This document shows, piece by piece, positions 48,190 to 60,873 of a stretch of DNA of 64,000 nt. Location: the NCBI GenBank assembly GCA_905116865.2, contig CAJHNH020001613.1:273347-337346 (forward strand). The letters run 5' to 3'. The stretch's first letter is position 1. Every line of letters begins with the position of its first letter. Source of the stretch: Candidula unifasciata (Eukaryota > Mollusca > Gastropoda > Stylommatophora > Geomitridae). The notes beneath the pieces were generated by a model. The model saw nothing but the letters and a program-made list of their open reading frames with translations, did no database searches and was not told the origin of the DNA. A program made the position numbers and the translations under genes.

Positions 48190-48460
48190 TGGTATCGCAA
48201 CTGCTAGATGCAGTCTGAGGGTGCAAGCGTCCGGGGTTCAAATCTCTATGAAGTAGATATTTTTTTAATTGATTTTGGCTTTCAGGTCGTCCCAACTTGA
48301 AATGGATAACAGGTGATGTCGTGGAAAGTAAAGGCGGGTAGTATGATGTTGACATCACCCACTGAGTGACAGCTGGTATTTTTATTTATATATATATATA
48401 TGTCTAGTACTATATGCCCGACTTGCTAAAAGACATATTAGGGGTCATTTACTTGATAAA
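48190..48460 (+). mobile_element. tRNA-derived SINE family 1 copy
   Basis: cgtccggggttcaaatctct (B box), ttttggctttcaggtcgtcc, gtatgatgttgacatcaccc; decayed body. Confidence 0.68.
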
Positions 48461-48589
48461 TTTTCTTAACTTTATAGCAAGGTAACCTGGTTAAGTGGCG
48501 CCTATCAGGTCACACTCGTGTTTACTTTGAGATCATGTTTGACTTTTTACAACCAGCCCGCGCGAATATTATACTGCACACTACCTATA

Positions 48590-49432
48590 GAGTGTTTCTG
48601 CACCAGTTGTGAGTACTACAAATACAGTGTTGCTGCATCAGTTGTGAGTATAACAAATATAGGGTTTCTGCACCAGTTATGAGTACTACGAATACAGTGT
48701 GTCTGCACAGCTGTCAGCACTACAATTACGGTGTTTCTAAACAGTTGTGAGTTCTACAATTACAGTGTTTCTACACAGTTGTGAGTTCTACAATTACAGT
48801 GTTTCTGCACCAGTTGTGAGTTCTACAATTACAGTGTTTCTGCACCAGTTGTGAGTACAACAAATACAGTGTTTCTGCACCAGTTGTGAGTACAACAAAT
48901 ACAGTGTTTATGCACCAGTTGTGAGTACAACAAATACAGTGTTTCTGCACCAGTTGTGAGTACAACAAATACAGTGTTTCTGCACCAGTTGTGAGTACAA
49001 CAAATACAGTGTTTCTGCACCAGTTGTGAGTACAACAAATACAGTGTTTCTGCACCAGTTTGTGAGTTCTACAATTACAGTGTTTCTGCACCAGTTGTGA
49101 GTACAACAAATACAGTGTTTCTGCACCAGTTTGTGAGTTCTACAATTACAGTGTTTCTGCACCAGTTGTGAGTACAACAAATACAGTGTTTCTGCACCAG
49201 TTATGAGTTTTACAATTACAGTGTTACTGCACCAGTTGTGAGTTCTACAAATACAGTGTTTCTGCACCAGTTGTGAGTTTTACAATTACAGTGTTACTGC
49301 ACCAGTTGTGAGTTCTACAATTACGGTGTTACTGCACCAGTTGTGAGTACAACAAATACAGTGTTTCTGCACCAGATGTGAGCTCTACAATTACAGTGTT
49401 ACTGCACCAGTTGTGATTAAAACAAATAAACA
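48590..49432. repeat. 35-bp minisatellite (about 24 units)
   Basis: Unit is cagtgtttctgcaccagttg followed by tgagtacaacaaata; ttctacaatta variants alternate. Minus-strand frames across it are artefacts. Confidence 0.96.
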
Positions 49433-49439
49433 GAGTTTT

Positions 49440-50185
49440 GTGTATTGACTATGATACTATAAATGCAGAAGTGTATGAAATATTCACAGTGACATTAATG
49501 AATGAACCGTTTTAAATATTTTATTCAGCATGAGCACACAGCAGACATGATTCTGTCACATTCACTAGAAACAAATGAACACATATGCCGTCTTCCCTGT
49601 GAACACAGCGAACACAGATTTGTGTCTGTGTGTCGTTTTGTCTGTGAATATAGTAAACACGCAGTTTTCTTAAATGCGGCAAAATGAATAATTGTACAGT
49701 TTTCATGTATTTGCTAAGAAGTGTTTGCACATAAACATTGTATCGACCATGAATGAACACACCGAATACATGACACAGACCTGAAATATTTATAAGCAGG
49801 TGGAGAACCTCGCGTGTATTGTTTACAAGTTTGCACAATTTTACTACTATGGTCATCCGGACCACAGTATTATTGTTTAACTGCACAATCATTAGGTAAT
49901 TCCGCAAAGTTTTGATATAGACTCGCATTGGTTCAACCGTAAGAATGCATATGATCCAACTATGCCTAAAATTTTGTATTTACAAATATTTTGAGAGAGT
50001 AACTTTAAAAAAAAAATTTGCACAATTTGACTAGTTGTCTTTCTTATCCTTTAGGCAACAGTATCGATGCTTAGCTACAAAATACACAATCATTTTGTTG
50101 TTTCTGAAAAGTTATCATAATAAATAATAGACTGGAATTGATTTGGCACTACTTTAGCCAATCTGACACAGACTGAATCATAAGA
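49440..50185. other. Intergenic, no recognisable feature
   Basis: AT-rich, apparently unique DNA. Confidence 0.45.
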
Positions 50186-50193
50186 TAACATAG

Positions 50194-50579
50194 GGCTATC
50201 CTCCGTATAACTGGCTGTAAAGATGGCGGCCGCAAAATATCCTTTCGAGCCAGTCACGTGTCCTAATTTGCGGTTCTCCTGCGGTTTTCCGGCGACTACC
50301 GCCACCGCCCTGAGGGATTGGGGCTAAACTAGATGGCTAGGACCCACCAGCAAAGCTTCAGGAGATGCGAAAACTGCTGCTCGTGGGCAGCCATCTAGTT
50401 TAGCCCCAATCCACGCCGCTCACGCGGCGTGGGGAACTCGTGGCGGTGCCGGTATTCGCCGGAAAACTGCCGGAGAATGGCAAAGTAAGTCACCGGAAGT
50501 GCGCAATTGACACGTGACTGTGGCTCGAAAGGATATTTTGCAGCCGCCATCTTTACCGCCCGTTATTCAGAGGATAGCC
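50194..50579. mobile_element. Nearly palindromic (foldback) transposable element with 8-bp target duplication
   Basis: Flanked by taacatag at 50186-50193 and 50580-50587. Termini are ggctatcctc and gaggatagcc. Most of the 386 bp is inverted-repeat: the outer arms share gtaaagatggcggc, gcaaaatatcctttcgagcc and cacgtgtc. An inner perfect 23-bp stem pairs 50316-50338 with 50389-50411, and a 22-bp palindrome with a four-base loop lies at 50411-50432. GC-rich in AT-rich surroundings. An 8-bp duplication suits hAT-like elements, but the termini are not the usual hAT ones. Confidence 0.85.
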
Positions 50580-50599
50580 TAACATAGTATTCAATAGTC

Positions 50600-51560
50600 T
50601 CTGTTTTTCGCCGTTTACAAATAGATGTATTCCAGTTAAGGAACAAATTACATCACATATGCAATTTATTAACATTGTTATTTATTTTATTATTTTATGC
50701 CTTTCCTCGGGTATATATAGTTTTCTTGTTTATTCAGTAACCGAAGAAGGGCCATTATTTAGGCCAGCTTTTATCGTTTTTTTTTTTTTTTTTTTTTTTT
50801 TGGTTCTATTTCAATTCGGTTATAAATTTTTAACATTTAGTTAACTAAAAAGTATATAATAATTTCCAAACCAATAGTTGAGACGGAGAAACTGAACAAT
50901 TATGTATAAAAATAATTTACCTTTTAAATATTTAAAAGATTCATTAATAACGTTCTCCTATTCCTTCTCATCTACCAGTCAATGTAAGGTATTAAAGCAT
51001 ATTAAAGATTGATTTTTGAGCCATTTTGTCTGTAACCGATGAGAACATTTAAGATGTCACGGAGTGTATCACATAAAACATTTTACTTTTCCAAAGTAAT
51101 ATATAGCGCGTGAGTATGAGACCGACAAGCCTATAATGGCCAGGAAAAGCCCTACCAATGCTGCTTATTGAGCTCTGGTAACTTGCAGTGCAAGGTGGCT
51201 GGTCGGCGCAAACTAGCGGCGACTGTCATTAACCAAGAGTCGATAGCTTAACAATGTCTTGCTTTGTGAACGAGAGTGCGAAAGCCCAACAGAAGAGTCG
51301 CAAGGTCCGCAAGTCATGACCACGGTCTGCCCGTCCTCGGAAAATACTTAGGTGATAAACCGGCCTAAACTTTGTTGAAGGGGGGGACCCTCTACTGATG
51401 ATCTGCAGACTACTGCTGTGTATGCTTTCAACGTCAAGTACTCACTACATTGGCGTTTGTTGTGGTTAGCAAGAGTGCTAACGACTACGCTACTACAGCC
51501 AAATTGTCAAACAGATGTGGTCAATGGCGATCCTTATAGTCGTACAGAAATACGTGCGCA
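50600..51560. other. HHEX 3' flank / probable 3' UTR
   Basis: On the minus strand this follows the HHEX stop. AT-rich near 50650-51000 with AATAAA-like hexamers near 50680-50700. A GC-richer stretch at about 51100-51500 has a reverse tRNA-like phrase (gtagtagcgtagtcgttagc) that may be an unclassified SINE. Confidence 0.4.
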
Positions 51561-51566
51561 GCTGAA

Positions 51567-51779
51567 CTACCGTTGATAATATGTAACTTTTTCGTCGACC
51601 ACCTCAATTTCATCATCTGTCAAGTTTATATCATCTTCGTGCTCAAATTCATCGTCGTCTTCGGCTGCTTCGTCAGACAAATTGCCGTTATGATGATCTG
51701 CGTGCATCGTCGAGTGGTCATGGCTGAGGGTTTTCTCTGAGTGGTCGCCTTGAAACTGGCATTCATTTGCAGGCGACTC
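51567..51779 (-). CDS. HHEX: HHEX exon 4: acidic C-terminal region
   Basis: Begins after tctccag with [17 protein letters not shown], continues through an Asp/Glu-rich stretch and ends [16 protein letters not shown]. An acidic tail ending in an aromatic pair is typical of HHEX. Possible AATAAA signals on this strand lie only near 50680-50700, so the 3' UTR may be about 0.9 kb. Confidence 0.93.
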   Translation of the reverse strand, partial: ESPANECQFQGDHSEKTLSHDHSTMHADHHNGNLSDEAAEDDDEFEHEDDINLTDDEIEVVDEKVTYYQR

Positions 51780-52732
51780 CTGGAGACACAATATATCTAT
51801 GTAAATAATGCAGTAAAAGTATATAATCTATATATCTAAATACTAGTAAATTTAGGTTCAAAAATGTACTTCAAATAACACAGTCATCTCTTTACAGCTT
51901 TATCTGTGACTTCAAAATACTCTTTTATTTTAGAATTCCAGATATTTCTGGAATCTTAGTTTCAATAGTATAAACTTCCATGGCGATCCAGTCAATGATA
52001 ATTAAACAAATTAAAAGTGGATTCTTGCAAAATTATTTTTGGGGATGGGAAGTATCAAACCTTGACATACTCTTGGCTATGACAAGTGAGGTGTGTAGCC
52101 AGTTTCATTAGTCGTCAAGTATTATTTATTTTTTCTATCCGAAAAAAAAGAGTGAAAATTGTCTCGTATTTATTGTACGAGGCTGGGTCGACCGACCTCT
52201 AATATCATATTTTATGCCGGATTTACCAGGGGCGCCAAACGCAATTTCTAAAGCAAACCTTCGCCAAAATTTGGAAGCCACTTTATTGTGGTCGCTTGCC
52301 GAAGGTCCAGCAACGACTTAGCCACATCTCATGTCCCTATCAACGGGACCCATTAATTATCACAAAGAATAATAAAACTGTACACCATCGTGCATGTTGT
52401 AAAACGCCAACCAATAATGGTAGTGGATATGAGAGTGGCTACCCTATCTTGCAGAACATATAGCTGCATAATCCACACATCACAACAAACAAAAGGACTG
52501 AAAGTAAATTGTTTGAGTTCTATGGTCAGTTGGAGAGGGGGTTAGAAGACTTACCTGTTTCAATCGCCGCCATTTCGCTCGTCTGTTCTGAAACCAGGTT
52601 TTTACCTGAAAAAGTAATTTATATTTCTTACTATGCATTATTAAAGTAAACATTTTCATTTTTCTATGTACTGTTGTATGCAGGTTACTATGTGTACTTG
52701 TGTGTCTACTTACTAGTGTTTATGTGTGTTAA

Positions 52733-52772
<40 letters not shown>

Positions 52773-53544
52773 CAATGAATAAGGCACTAGTATAGAAAAT
52801 AACATTATGTGAAATGCGCTGTCTCAACTAACTACACAAGAAAAGACAGGGTTACGAATACCAGCATTACAGAGATAAGTCGGATATGTCTGAATTATAG
52901 TGACAGAAAAAGAATGAAATAATTCCGCCATCTAGTGAGAATGCAGCCAGACCTACTGTATATGAGACTTTTTTTTTTACAGCAGAACCTCTGGGAGAAA
53001 GGCGAGAGGAAGACCAAGAAAGTTATGGATAAATGGCGTAGCAGAAACCTGTAAAAAGGTGAACAAATCCATCAGCCAAGCCACTCGAGAAGCGCATGAG
53101 AAATACAGAAAGCCAAGACTCTTGGCCACAACAGGGATCAGTGAGATGACGAAAGAAGACGTTTGTGTGTACGTGGGGGGTGGAGGGGGGGGGGGGGGGG
53201 GGCTCTAGTAATTGTGTATGCAACTGTTTATGTGTACAACTGTTTATGCATGCAAATTTTTTCAAACGTCCATGTTTGTGCGTGCAAGTGTTGGCATGTG
53301 CTAGTCTTTGAGTTGCAAAAGTGTCTAATTTTATTATTGTTTGTTTATTTTACTGTTTGTGAGCGCTAGAATTTGTGTGTAAGTGTTTGACAAAGTAGAA
53401 ACAATCAGTGAAGTGTAATTACCCAGATGTGATAAAACGATTTACTGTAAATCTGAGGTGTTAATTCATTGATATGTTTTTTTTTTTTTTTTTAACCTTA
53501 GGATACATACTGATCGAGCATATTCGCCTGCCTGCCTGTCTTTG

Positions 53545-53632
<88 letters not shown>

Positions 53633-55436
53633 TGTTCATATGTGTATGTAGTTGTCTGACTTTCTATATCTGCCTATCTGTTTATATGCTTCAGTATTTA
53701 ATCAGTCCGCCTCCGACCAATCGTTCGCTCTTTAAGAAGTTAGTCTTTCTGTCTCTTATGCAGCTAATTAACAAGTTATACTTTACCTGTCTCTCTGTAA
53801 GTTGCAAGGCTTTGGCCAGCTTCTTCCTCTCTGGAGGACTCAAGTACTTGTGTCCTTCGAACTTTTTCTCCAGCTCCACCGTCTGATCGTTGGAAAACCT
53901 AACCTGACCACCTTTTCTTTTGTGGAGAGGTCGTTGGAGAAACGGGCTCCAGATGTGCCATTGCTTTGGACCAACTGAAAAAAAATATATATAATACGGA
54001 TTTCGCTGAATTTTTTATAAACGAGTAACTTAGTTATATTTCTACTTTCAGAGATCTACAACAAAGATTTAGAGGAACACTTACTCTCTGTGAGGGCAGC
54101 CGTCGTGTAGCGGTTGGACGCTCGCCTACAGATCGGAAGGACTTTTTTTCCCCTTGAAAAATCAGCATTGGCTCTCAGGTCGACCCAGTAGTGGGCACCA
54201 GGTAAAGATTCTGAAAGTAAAGACGGCCGACGTGATGCTCACTGCATCACCCACAAAGTGCCGATTGGTCTATAAAATATACGTCTAGCCCTATATGCCC
54301 ATTACGCCTGAAGGCGTGCAAAAAAAGGCGTTACTTTACTTACTTACTCAGTGAATACTAATTGCGCCTGTTTATTTCTTTACAGTGACCGCTTTCGGCG
54401 TTCATACTGTCCTGCTTATTGCTTTAACACTACCTTGCGTGCCACTACTTTGTCATACCATCTGTTACATCAGAATGTGGAGGGCTCGGGCATACCTCAA
54501 AATATGTGCTGATAAGAAACACCCACTGCATCAAGCGCTTTTTAGTGAAAAGGGCGACAGACTGAAGAGGGGAAAATCGTGGCTAGGTCGGGCAGAAGAT
54601 GTTATTAGGCAAATATGCAGCCTAACCGACATCATACCTGGTGCAGAATGGATACCTGTGCCTCAGGCGTTTATTTGTACATTTTCCTGTATTGTCACAC
54701 TCAACAGGCGATGTAGAGAAGAGAATCCTGTTGCTGTTAATGCAGAGGTCAACGCTCTCATCGGTGAAAATTCAGACGAAGCAGATGCACTAATCTACAC
54801 AGACGGATCCGTTATACGCCAAAGAAGAAGCGCATGGGCATTTACAGCACGCTCAGCGGGCAGAACAGTCAAAGAAGCCAACGGTGCCTTCTCCATGACA
54901 ACCAGCAGCATGACGATGGAGGTGATGGCAGTGACGCAAGCGTTTGCCTGGCTTGAAACACAAAAATACACCCGCATATGTATACTCAGTGATTCAATGA
55001 GTATGATCCGGAGGGTTCAGGCGGGTTCAGTGCGAAGACAATGGCTTGAATCATTACAGAAGTCCACTGTGCGTGGAGTCACCTTTATTTTTGTTCCGGG
55101 ACACGCAGGCGTCGATGGAAATGAAAGAGCTGACAGGTTGGCTGGATCCGCTATCACTACCGACGGTCGGCCTATGGATCATGCTGATATTATCAATGCC
55201 CTCAGAGAAATGGGAAGGATAGAGGACTTTGGTGGCAGTGAATCCACATCACTCGCCAGAATGGCAGACTTGGGAATTAAGATCGGCACAGCAAAAAACG
55301 AGACGCACACCGGACACGTCAGAAGACTTGTTAATCAACATAGAACTGGTACTATTAGCCATCGGACGTTGGGGTTCATACTGAGGGGAGGATCTGAGCA
55401 CCTATGGACATGTCCGGAGTGCAATGACGATAACCC

Positions 55437-55483
<47 letters not shown>

Positions 55484-58400
55484 CATCTGTTACATGAAGG
55501 TTTGATATCCAGAGACTCAAAGAACCAAACTACGGATGCTGGTTCAACAAAAACAAGTGCCAGTTACCCCGTTCAGCCGTTTAAAACAATTATATTGTGG
55601 AACCTTTCGCCTACATAGTGTGTTGCCTGTGTGCTCTGCTGTCCTTGTTGTCGTGTGGGTTCCAATACCCAATTTTGAGGAAAACAAGAGTTTGCCCACT
55701 GTCCCCTTAACAAACATGTCGTAAGAAGCGACTAATGATGATTTCTTTCAAAGTAGGAGATCATCTGCCTGAAAGGAGAGGAACTAACAGTCTGTATACA
55801 AACATGGTAGATCTGTGAAATGGCTATGCACGAAAACCTACGTTCTGGAAACAAGATCCAAGTGAAAAAACAATAAGAACTTCCGCCAGGAGTTTGCAAC
55901 AGGTGAACGCTAAGAAGAAGAGTAAGATGAATGTTTCTGTCAGTCTGACACGCACACACAATATCTTTCAGTCTGCCACGCACACACAAAATCTCTCAGT
56001 CTGCCACGCACACACAATATCTCTCAGTCTGTCACGCACACACAATATCTCTCAGTCTGTCACGCACACACAATGTCTCTCAGTCTGCCACGCACACACA
56101 ATATCTCTCAGTCTGCCACGCACACACAATATCTCTCAGTCTGTCACGCACACACAATATCTCTCAGTCTGCCACGCACACACAATATCTCTCAGTCTGC
56201 CACGCACACACAATATCTCTCAGTCTGTCACGCACACACAATATCTCTCAGTCTGCCACGCACACACAATATCTCTCAGTCTGTCACGCACACACAATAT
56301 CTCTCAGTCTGTCACGCACACACAATATCTGTCAGTCTGCCACGCACACACAATATCTCCCAGTCTGCCACGCACACACAATATCTCTCAGTCTGTCACG
56401 CACACACAATATCTCTCAGTCTGCCACGCACACACAATATCTCTCAGTCTGTCACGCACACACAATATCTCTCAGTCTGTCACGCACACACAAGATCTCT
56501 CAGTCTGTCACGCACACACAATATCTCTCAGTCTGTCACGCACACACAAGATCTCTCAGTCTGTCACGCACACACAATGTCTGTCCGTCTGGTGTGTCTC
56601 CTCTGGGCTAGTACTTGAGAGTTTGACCACCCGTGTGATTAAAAGAGTAGCATCCTTGCGACAGTCCAACAAGTCACAGCCCTGACACCTGGTTCAACCT
56701 CCCAAAAAGTTGTAATTAGAGCGCCCATACATCTACAAGTACCGTCCTGATGTACACTTGAGTCCTGTTAGGGTAAGGATTTGTTGCATACACTCACAAC
56801 ATAGTTTCCCTCAATTTCTATTTACTCATAGAACTTTTTTACAACTATCTGAAGATTTACTTTTTCTTGTAGTCCATGTCGCGTGGCATTGTAATCATGT
56901 CTATTCACAACCTTGTATTCCGTGTACTTTCAATTGGATCTGACGCAGATGATCCTCCATGCCATAATGTCAAACTGTCTAGCACCTTCTCTCTCGGTCT
57001 CCCTTTGCCTCTTTTCCCACTGTTATGACGAGCTCCAGTTTTGTCTTCATGACATGACCAAAGAATGTAGATTGTCTCCTTCTGATGTGGGCAATCAATT
57101 CTCTTCTCTTTCAAGTCAGCTACATTACTCTTGTTATTTGCCCATGCTCTTCTCATCATTCATCTACATAAAACGCTATCTCTGCAGCTTCCAAATAATG
57201 TTTCGCTATGCGTCCACTTACATCAACAATTACATCTACAGAACTCGCGCCTGTGTCTTCGCAAAACAAGCCGTTTATTATAATACGCATTCAAAAAATA
57301 AAACACATTATTTATTATGATGAAAACTAAGAGGCATACGCTAACACCGAAGTACTTAAACTTCCAAGCTGTAACTATCCCATGTACAATGACGGATACC
57401 AACAATTTAGTAAGTAAACGTAATCAAAATTAGAAGTGCTGACGACAGGCACTGCTTGTCACCAAAGGAGAACAGATTTCCTATCTAAAAAGCTGTAATG
57501 TTTCATGTGGTACAAATCCAATTGTTACTGCTGACAATAGCACTTCTAATCGTTCACTGTACCACCTCGGCTGAAGAGTATTCTGTGCTCTTGTCATGTT
57601 TCGGATGTAAGATAACCTTGCTTTCCTCCCCTTTTGGCGTAGGGGAAATAATTATACATCTTCAAAGTGCTTTATCGGTTATAAACACGCACGTTTGTAA
57701 TTGACACAGAAAGTGGGGTCAATTGGAGACCGGTGAAAATATATTTCAGTAGCTATGACTTTTCTTCCTTTGTTTTAGCTTATTTTCATTGTTATGAAAA
57801 GTTATTGTTTTTGTTTTATGAACCACCTTTGTTGTAGAGATTACATAACTCCGTCCTATGCACTCATATTTTCTTTTTTTTTTTAAATGATTTGTTGTCA
57901 TTGTAAATCTAAATATCTTCGCTGTAAAGCTGGGTTGTAATGAGTGTTAATATAAACTAACGGTTGAAAGGGGTTTCCGGGACCTCTCCACAAGTGATCC
58001 TCATCCGGATGGTGGCACTTTGTGTCACCGGGTGTTTATCGCTCTGTGTGATGTCCTGGAGGGGTAAAATTTACTTACTTACTATTTCTTCTTTATTATG
58101 AACATTGCTGTCGTATTATGCACGATAATTTATTGCACAGATGTGTTGGGGGAAAGGGGGGGGGGCACGAATACACACACTGCCTCCTTTAAAAGAATGC
58201 CATAAGAAACGACTAATTTGGGATTTCTTTCAAAGTGGGAGTGCCACCTGCCTGAGGCAATGAATCAACAGTCTGCATACAAATAGGTCAGATTTGTAAA
58301 ACGGATATGCACGTAAGATTCTGATTGTGAAGCAAGGCTGAGGTCCTGGGATAGACGGACAACCAGAATTTACCCACTGGAGTTTACAGCTGGTGAACGC

Positions 58401-60832
58401 GAAGAAAAAAAAAAAGAATGTCGCCACCTTTTGCACCTCTTTTCTGTGTTATAAATTTAACTATCTGTGCATTGCTCCAGGTGTCTGTTTTGAAGACTGG
58501 CTGTCCGATCCATATGAAGGATGTTTTCCTTGATATGAAGACTGGTTTTCCGTATCGTATGAACGATGCTTTCTGGGTGTCTTTTCATTGTATAGGATTG
58601 TTTGGGTAAATGTTAGTTGTTGTCATCCTTTGCAATAATCGTTTCTTTGTTATGAATATCTTCTTCTTAGTTCACCGGCTGTAAGGTCCAGTGGAAAGTG
58701 TTGTTTGTTCGTCCATTAGGACTTCGGCTTTGTGTCAGGGCGTGAGTTTTGCGTGTACATCTGTTTTACTGGCTTGTTTGTGTGCAGTCAGGTGTTCCTT
58801 GTCGCCCTGGCAGATGCACACCGACTTTAAAGAAAGCTTCAAATTAAAAAGATCCTACGACATGCTTAATGTTAGGGAGACAGTGGGTCTTTTCTTGTTT
58901 TCCCCACAATAGAGCCTGTGAACCTCACGAGGAGTTATGAATATGATTGTCTCTATATTGCTCGCGATTGTTGTTGTGAATCAGGGGACTGGTTGTCGTC
59001 GTCCTATTGCCTTCTTTCCTTTGTGTGAATATAATTGTTTTTGTGTAAAGACTGGCTTTCCATATCACAAAGGAGACCTTTTCTTTGTGATAAATATAAT
59101 TGTCTTTGTGTAAAGATTGGTTGTTCGTATCACATAGAAGACCTTTTCTTTTTTACGAATATCTTCTGTGATGGATCAACATACTTTATCTTTTCTCCAA
59201 CACTCTATCTTTTGTAATTAATTAAAATACTTTATCTTTTCTCCAACACTCTTGTCTTTTGTAACGGATCAACACACTCCGTTCTCCAACTTTCTCGACT
59301 TTGTAATGGATCAACACACTTCGTTCTCCAACACTCTTGTCTTTTGTAATGGATCAACACACTCCGTTCTCCAACTCTCTTGTCTTTTGTAATGGATCAA
59401 CACACTCCGTTCTCCAACACTCTTGTCTTTTGTAATGGATCAACACACTCCGTTCTCCAACTCTCATGTCTTTTGTAATGGATCAACACACTCCGTTCTC
59501 CAACTCTCTTGTCATTTGTAATGGATCAACACACTCTGTTCTCCAACACTCTTGTCTTTTGTAATGGATCAACACACTCTTTTCTCCAACACTTGTCTTT
59601 TATATTGAATCAGCAATTTTTTTTCCTAGTCTCTCTTGGAACTGTATTTGATTGTTTTTCACATGATTGTTCTGAATGTCAACATCGCCAGAAACTCAGT
59701 TTGATTTTCTAGTTGTTATTTCATTGTTAGGGTTTCTGCACCATACAGCAGGGTTGAATATACATAGCATTTGACAGTTCTCATTTCTAACGTGCTTATA
59801 ATCTGTCCTGTTGATCGGAAGGTCGTGGGTTCAGTTCCAGATGGAGCCGGACTCTTTTCAAAAATGACAATGGCTCTCAATTCGACCTAGTCCTGGAAAG
59901 TAAAGGCGGCTGGCGTGATGCTGACCACATGACCCGCCAAGTGCTGATTGTTCAATAAGATATAGGTCTAGTTTTATATGCAGAATAAGCCTGAAGGCGA
60001 GGAAAAAAAGGTTCATTATTGTAATTTTTGTAAAAAATTGTATAATCTGTCTAGATGTCAGTAATGTGTCATCTTATTGAAGCTATGTTTAGTAAGCGGT
60101 TCGCACTTGCTGCATCATCTCTTATCTTTTATTACTTGCCCCAGCTCTTTGAATCTTGCTATTTTTACTAATATCTATTCTTTACTGTGATGACCCACAA
60201 ACACCAGTATCTGTTAATATTTCAGACATAAAAGAATGCAAGAAAGTCTGTTCGTCTTTCTTCTTTCTTCTTCGCGTTCACCGGCTGTAAACTCCGGAGG
60301 AAAGTTCTGGTTGTTCGTCCACTTCTAGACTGCAGTCATCTTCCAGAACCAGAGTGTTGCGTGTGCATCCGTTTGACATATCTGACTCATTTGCGTGCAG
60401 ACCGTTGGTTCCTTGCCTCTCGGGCAAATGCACTCCGATTTCGAAGGAAGCTCCCAGTTAGTCGACTCTTTCGACATGCTTTTGGGTAGGCAGTGGATCT
60501 ATTCTTGTTTTCCCTGTAATAGGGCCCCGGAACCCACACGGGGAGGAAATCTGTTCGAAATAGATCTGAACTAGTTGAAGCATTTTAACTTACATAACAA
60601 CGATACGTTTTTATAGGCACTACAAAACCTCTTGACGCAGGTCAAAGTATCAAAGCTTATCGTAACCAGTTCAGAGATGCTGCCCGACTGGAACTCTTCA
60701 CTTGCATGGGTGATAGCGGAAATACTTGGCGCGCTTCCTTTCAAACTAATCTAGACAGTAAAATGGTAACGCCCTAACACACTCTCATATGTATGATGTT
60801 GCTCTTTTTTCAGTGTGTGTCTGTGTGTGTGT

Positions 60833-60873
<41 letters not shown>

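Noticed and set aside
54385..54470. Hydrophobic N-terminus of the 353-codon frame as a real signal peptide
   Set aside because: The 14-bp target duplication shows this part is host DNA fused by chance to the LINE frame; the frame also opens with GTG, not ATG.
55894..56685. 263-codon plus-strand frame
   Set aside because: 28-bp minisatellite; the repeat cycles through all frames and no real protein features exist.
58480..58620. Extra exon of the nested secreted-protein candidate (ctccag then an open stretch)
   Set aside because: The sequence is a degenerate tandem phrase also present at 59035-59165, without a convincing donor.
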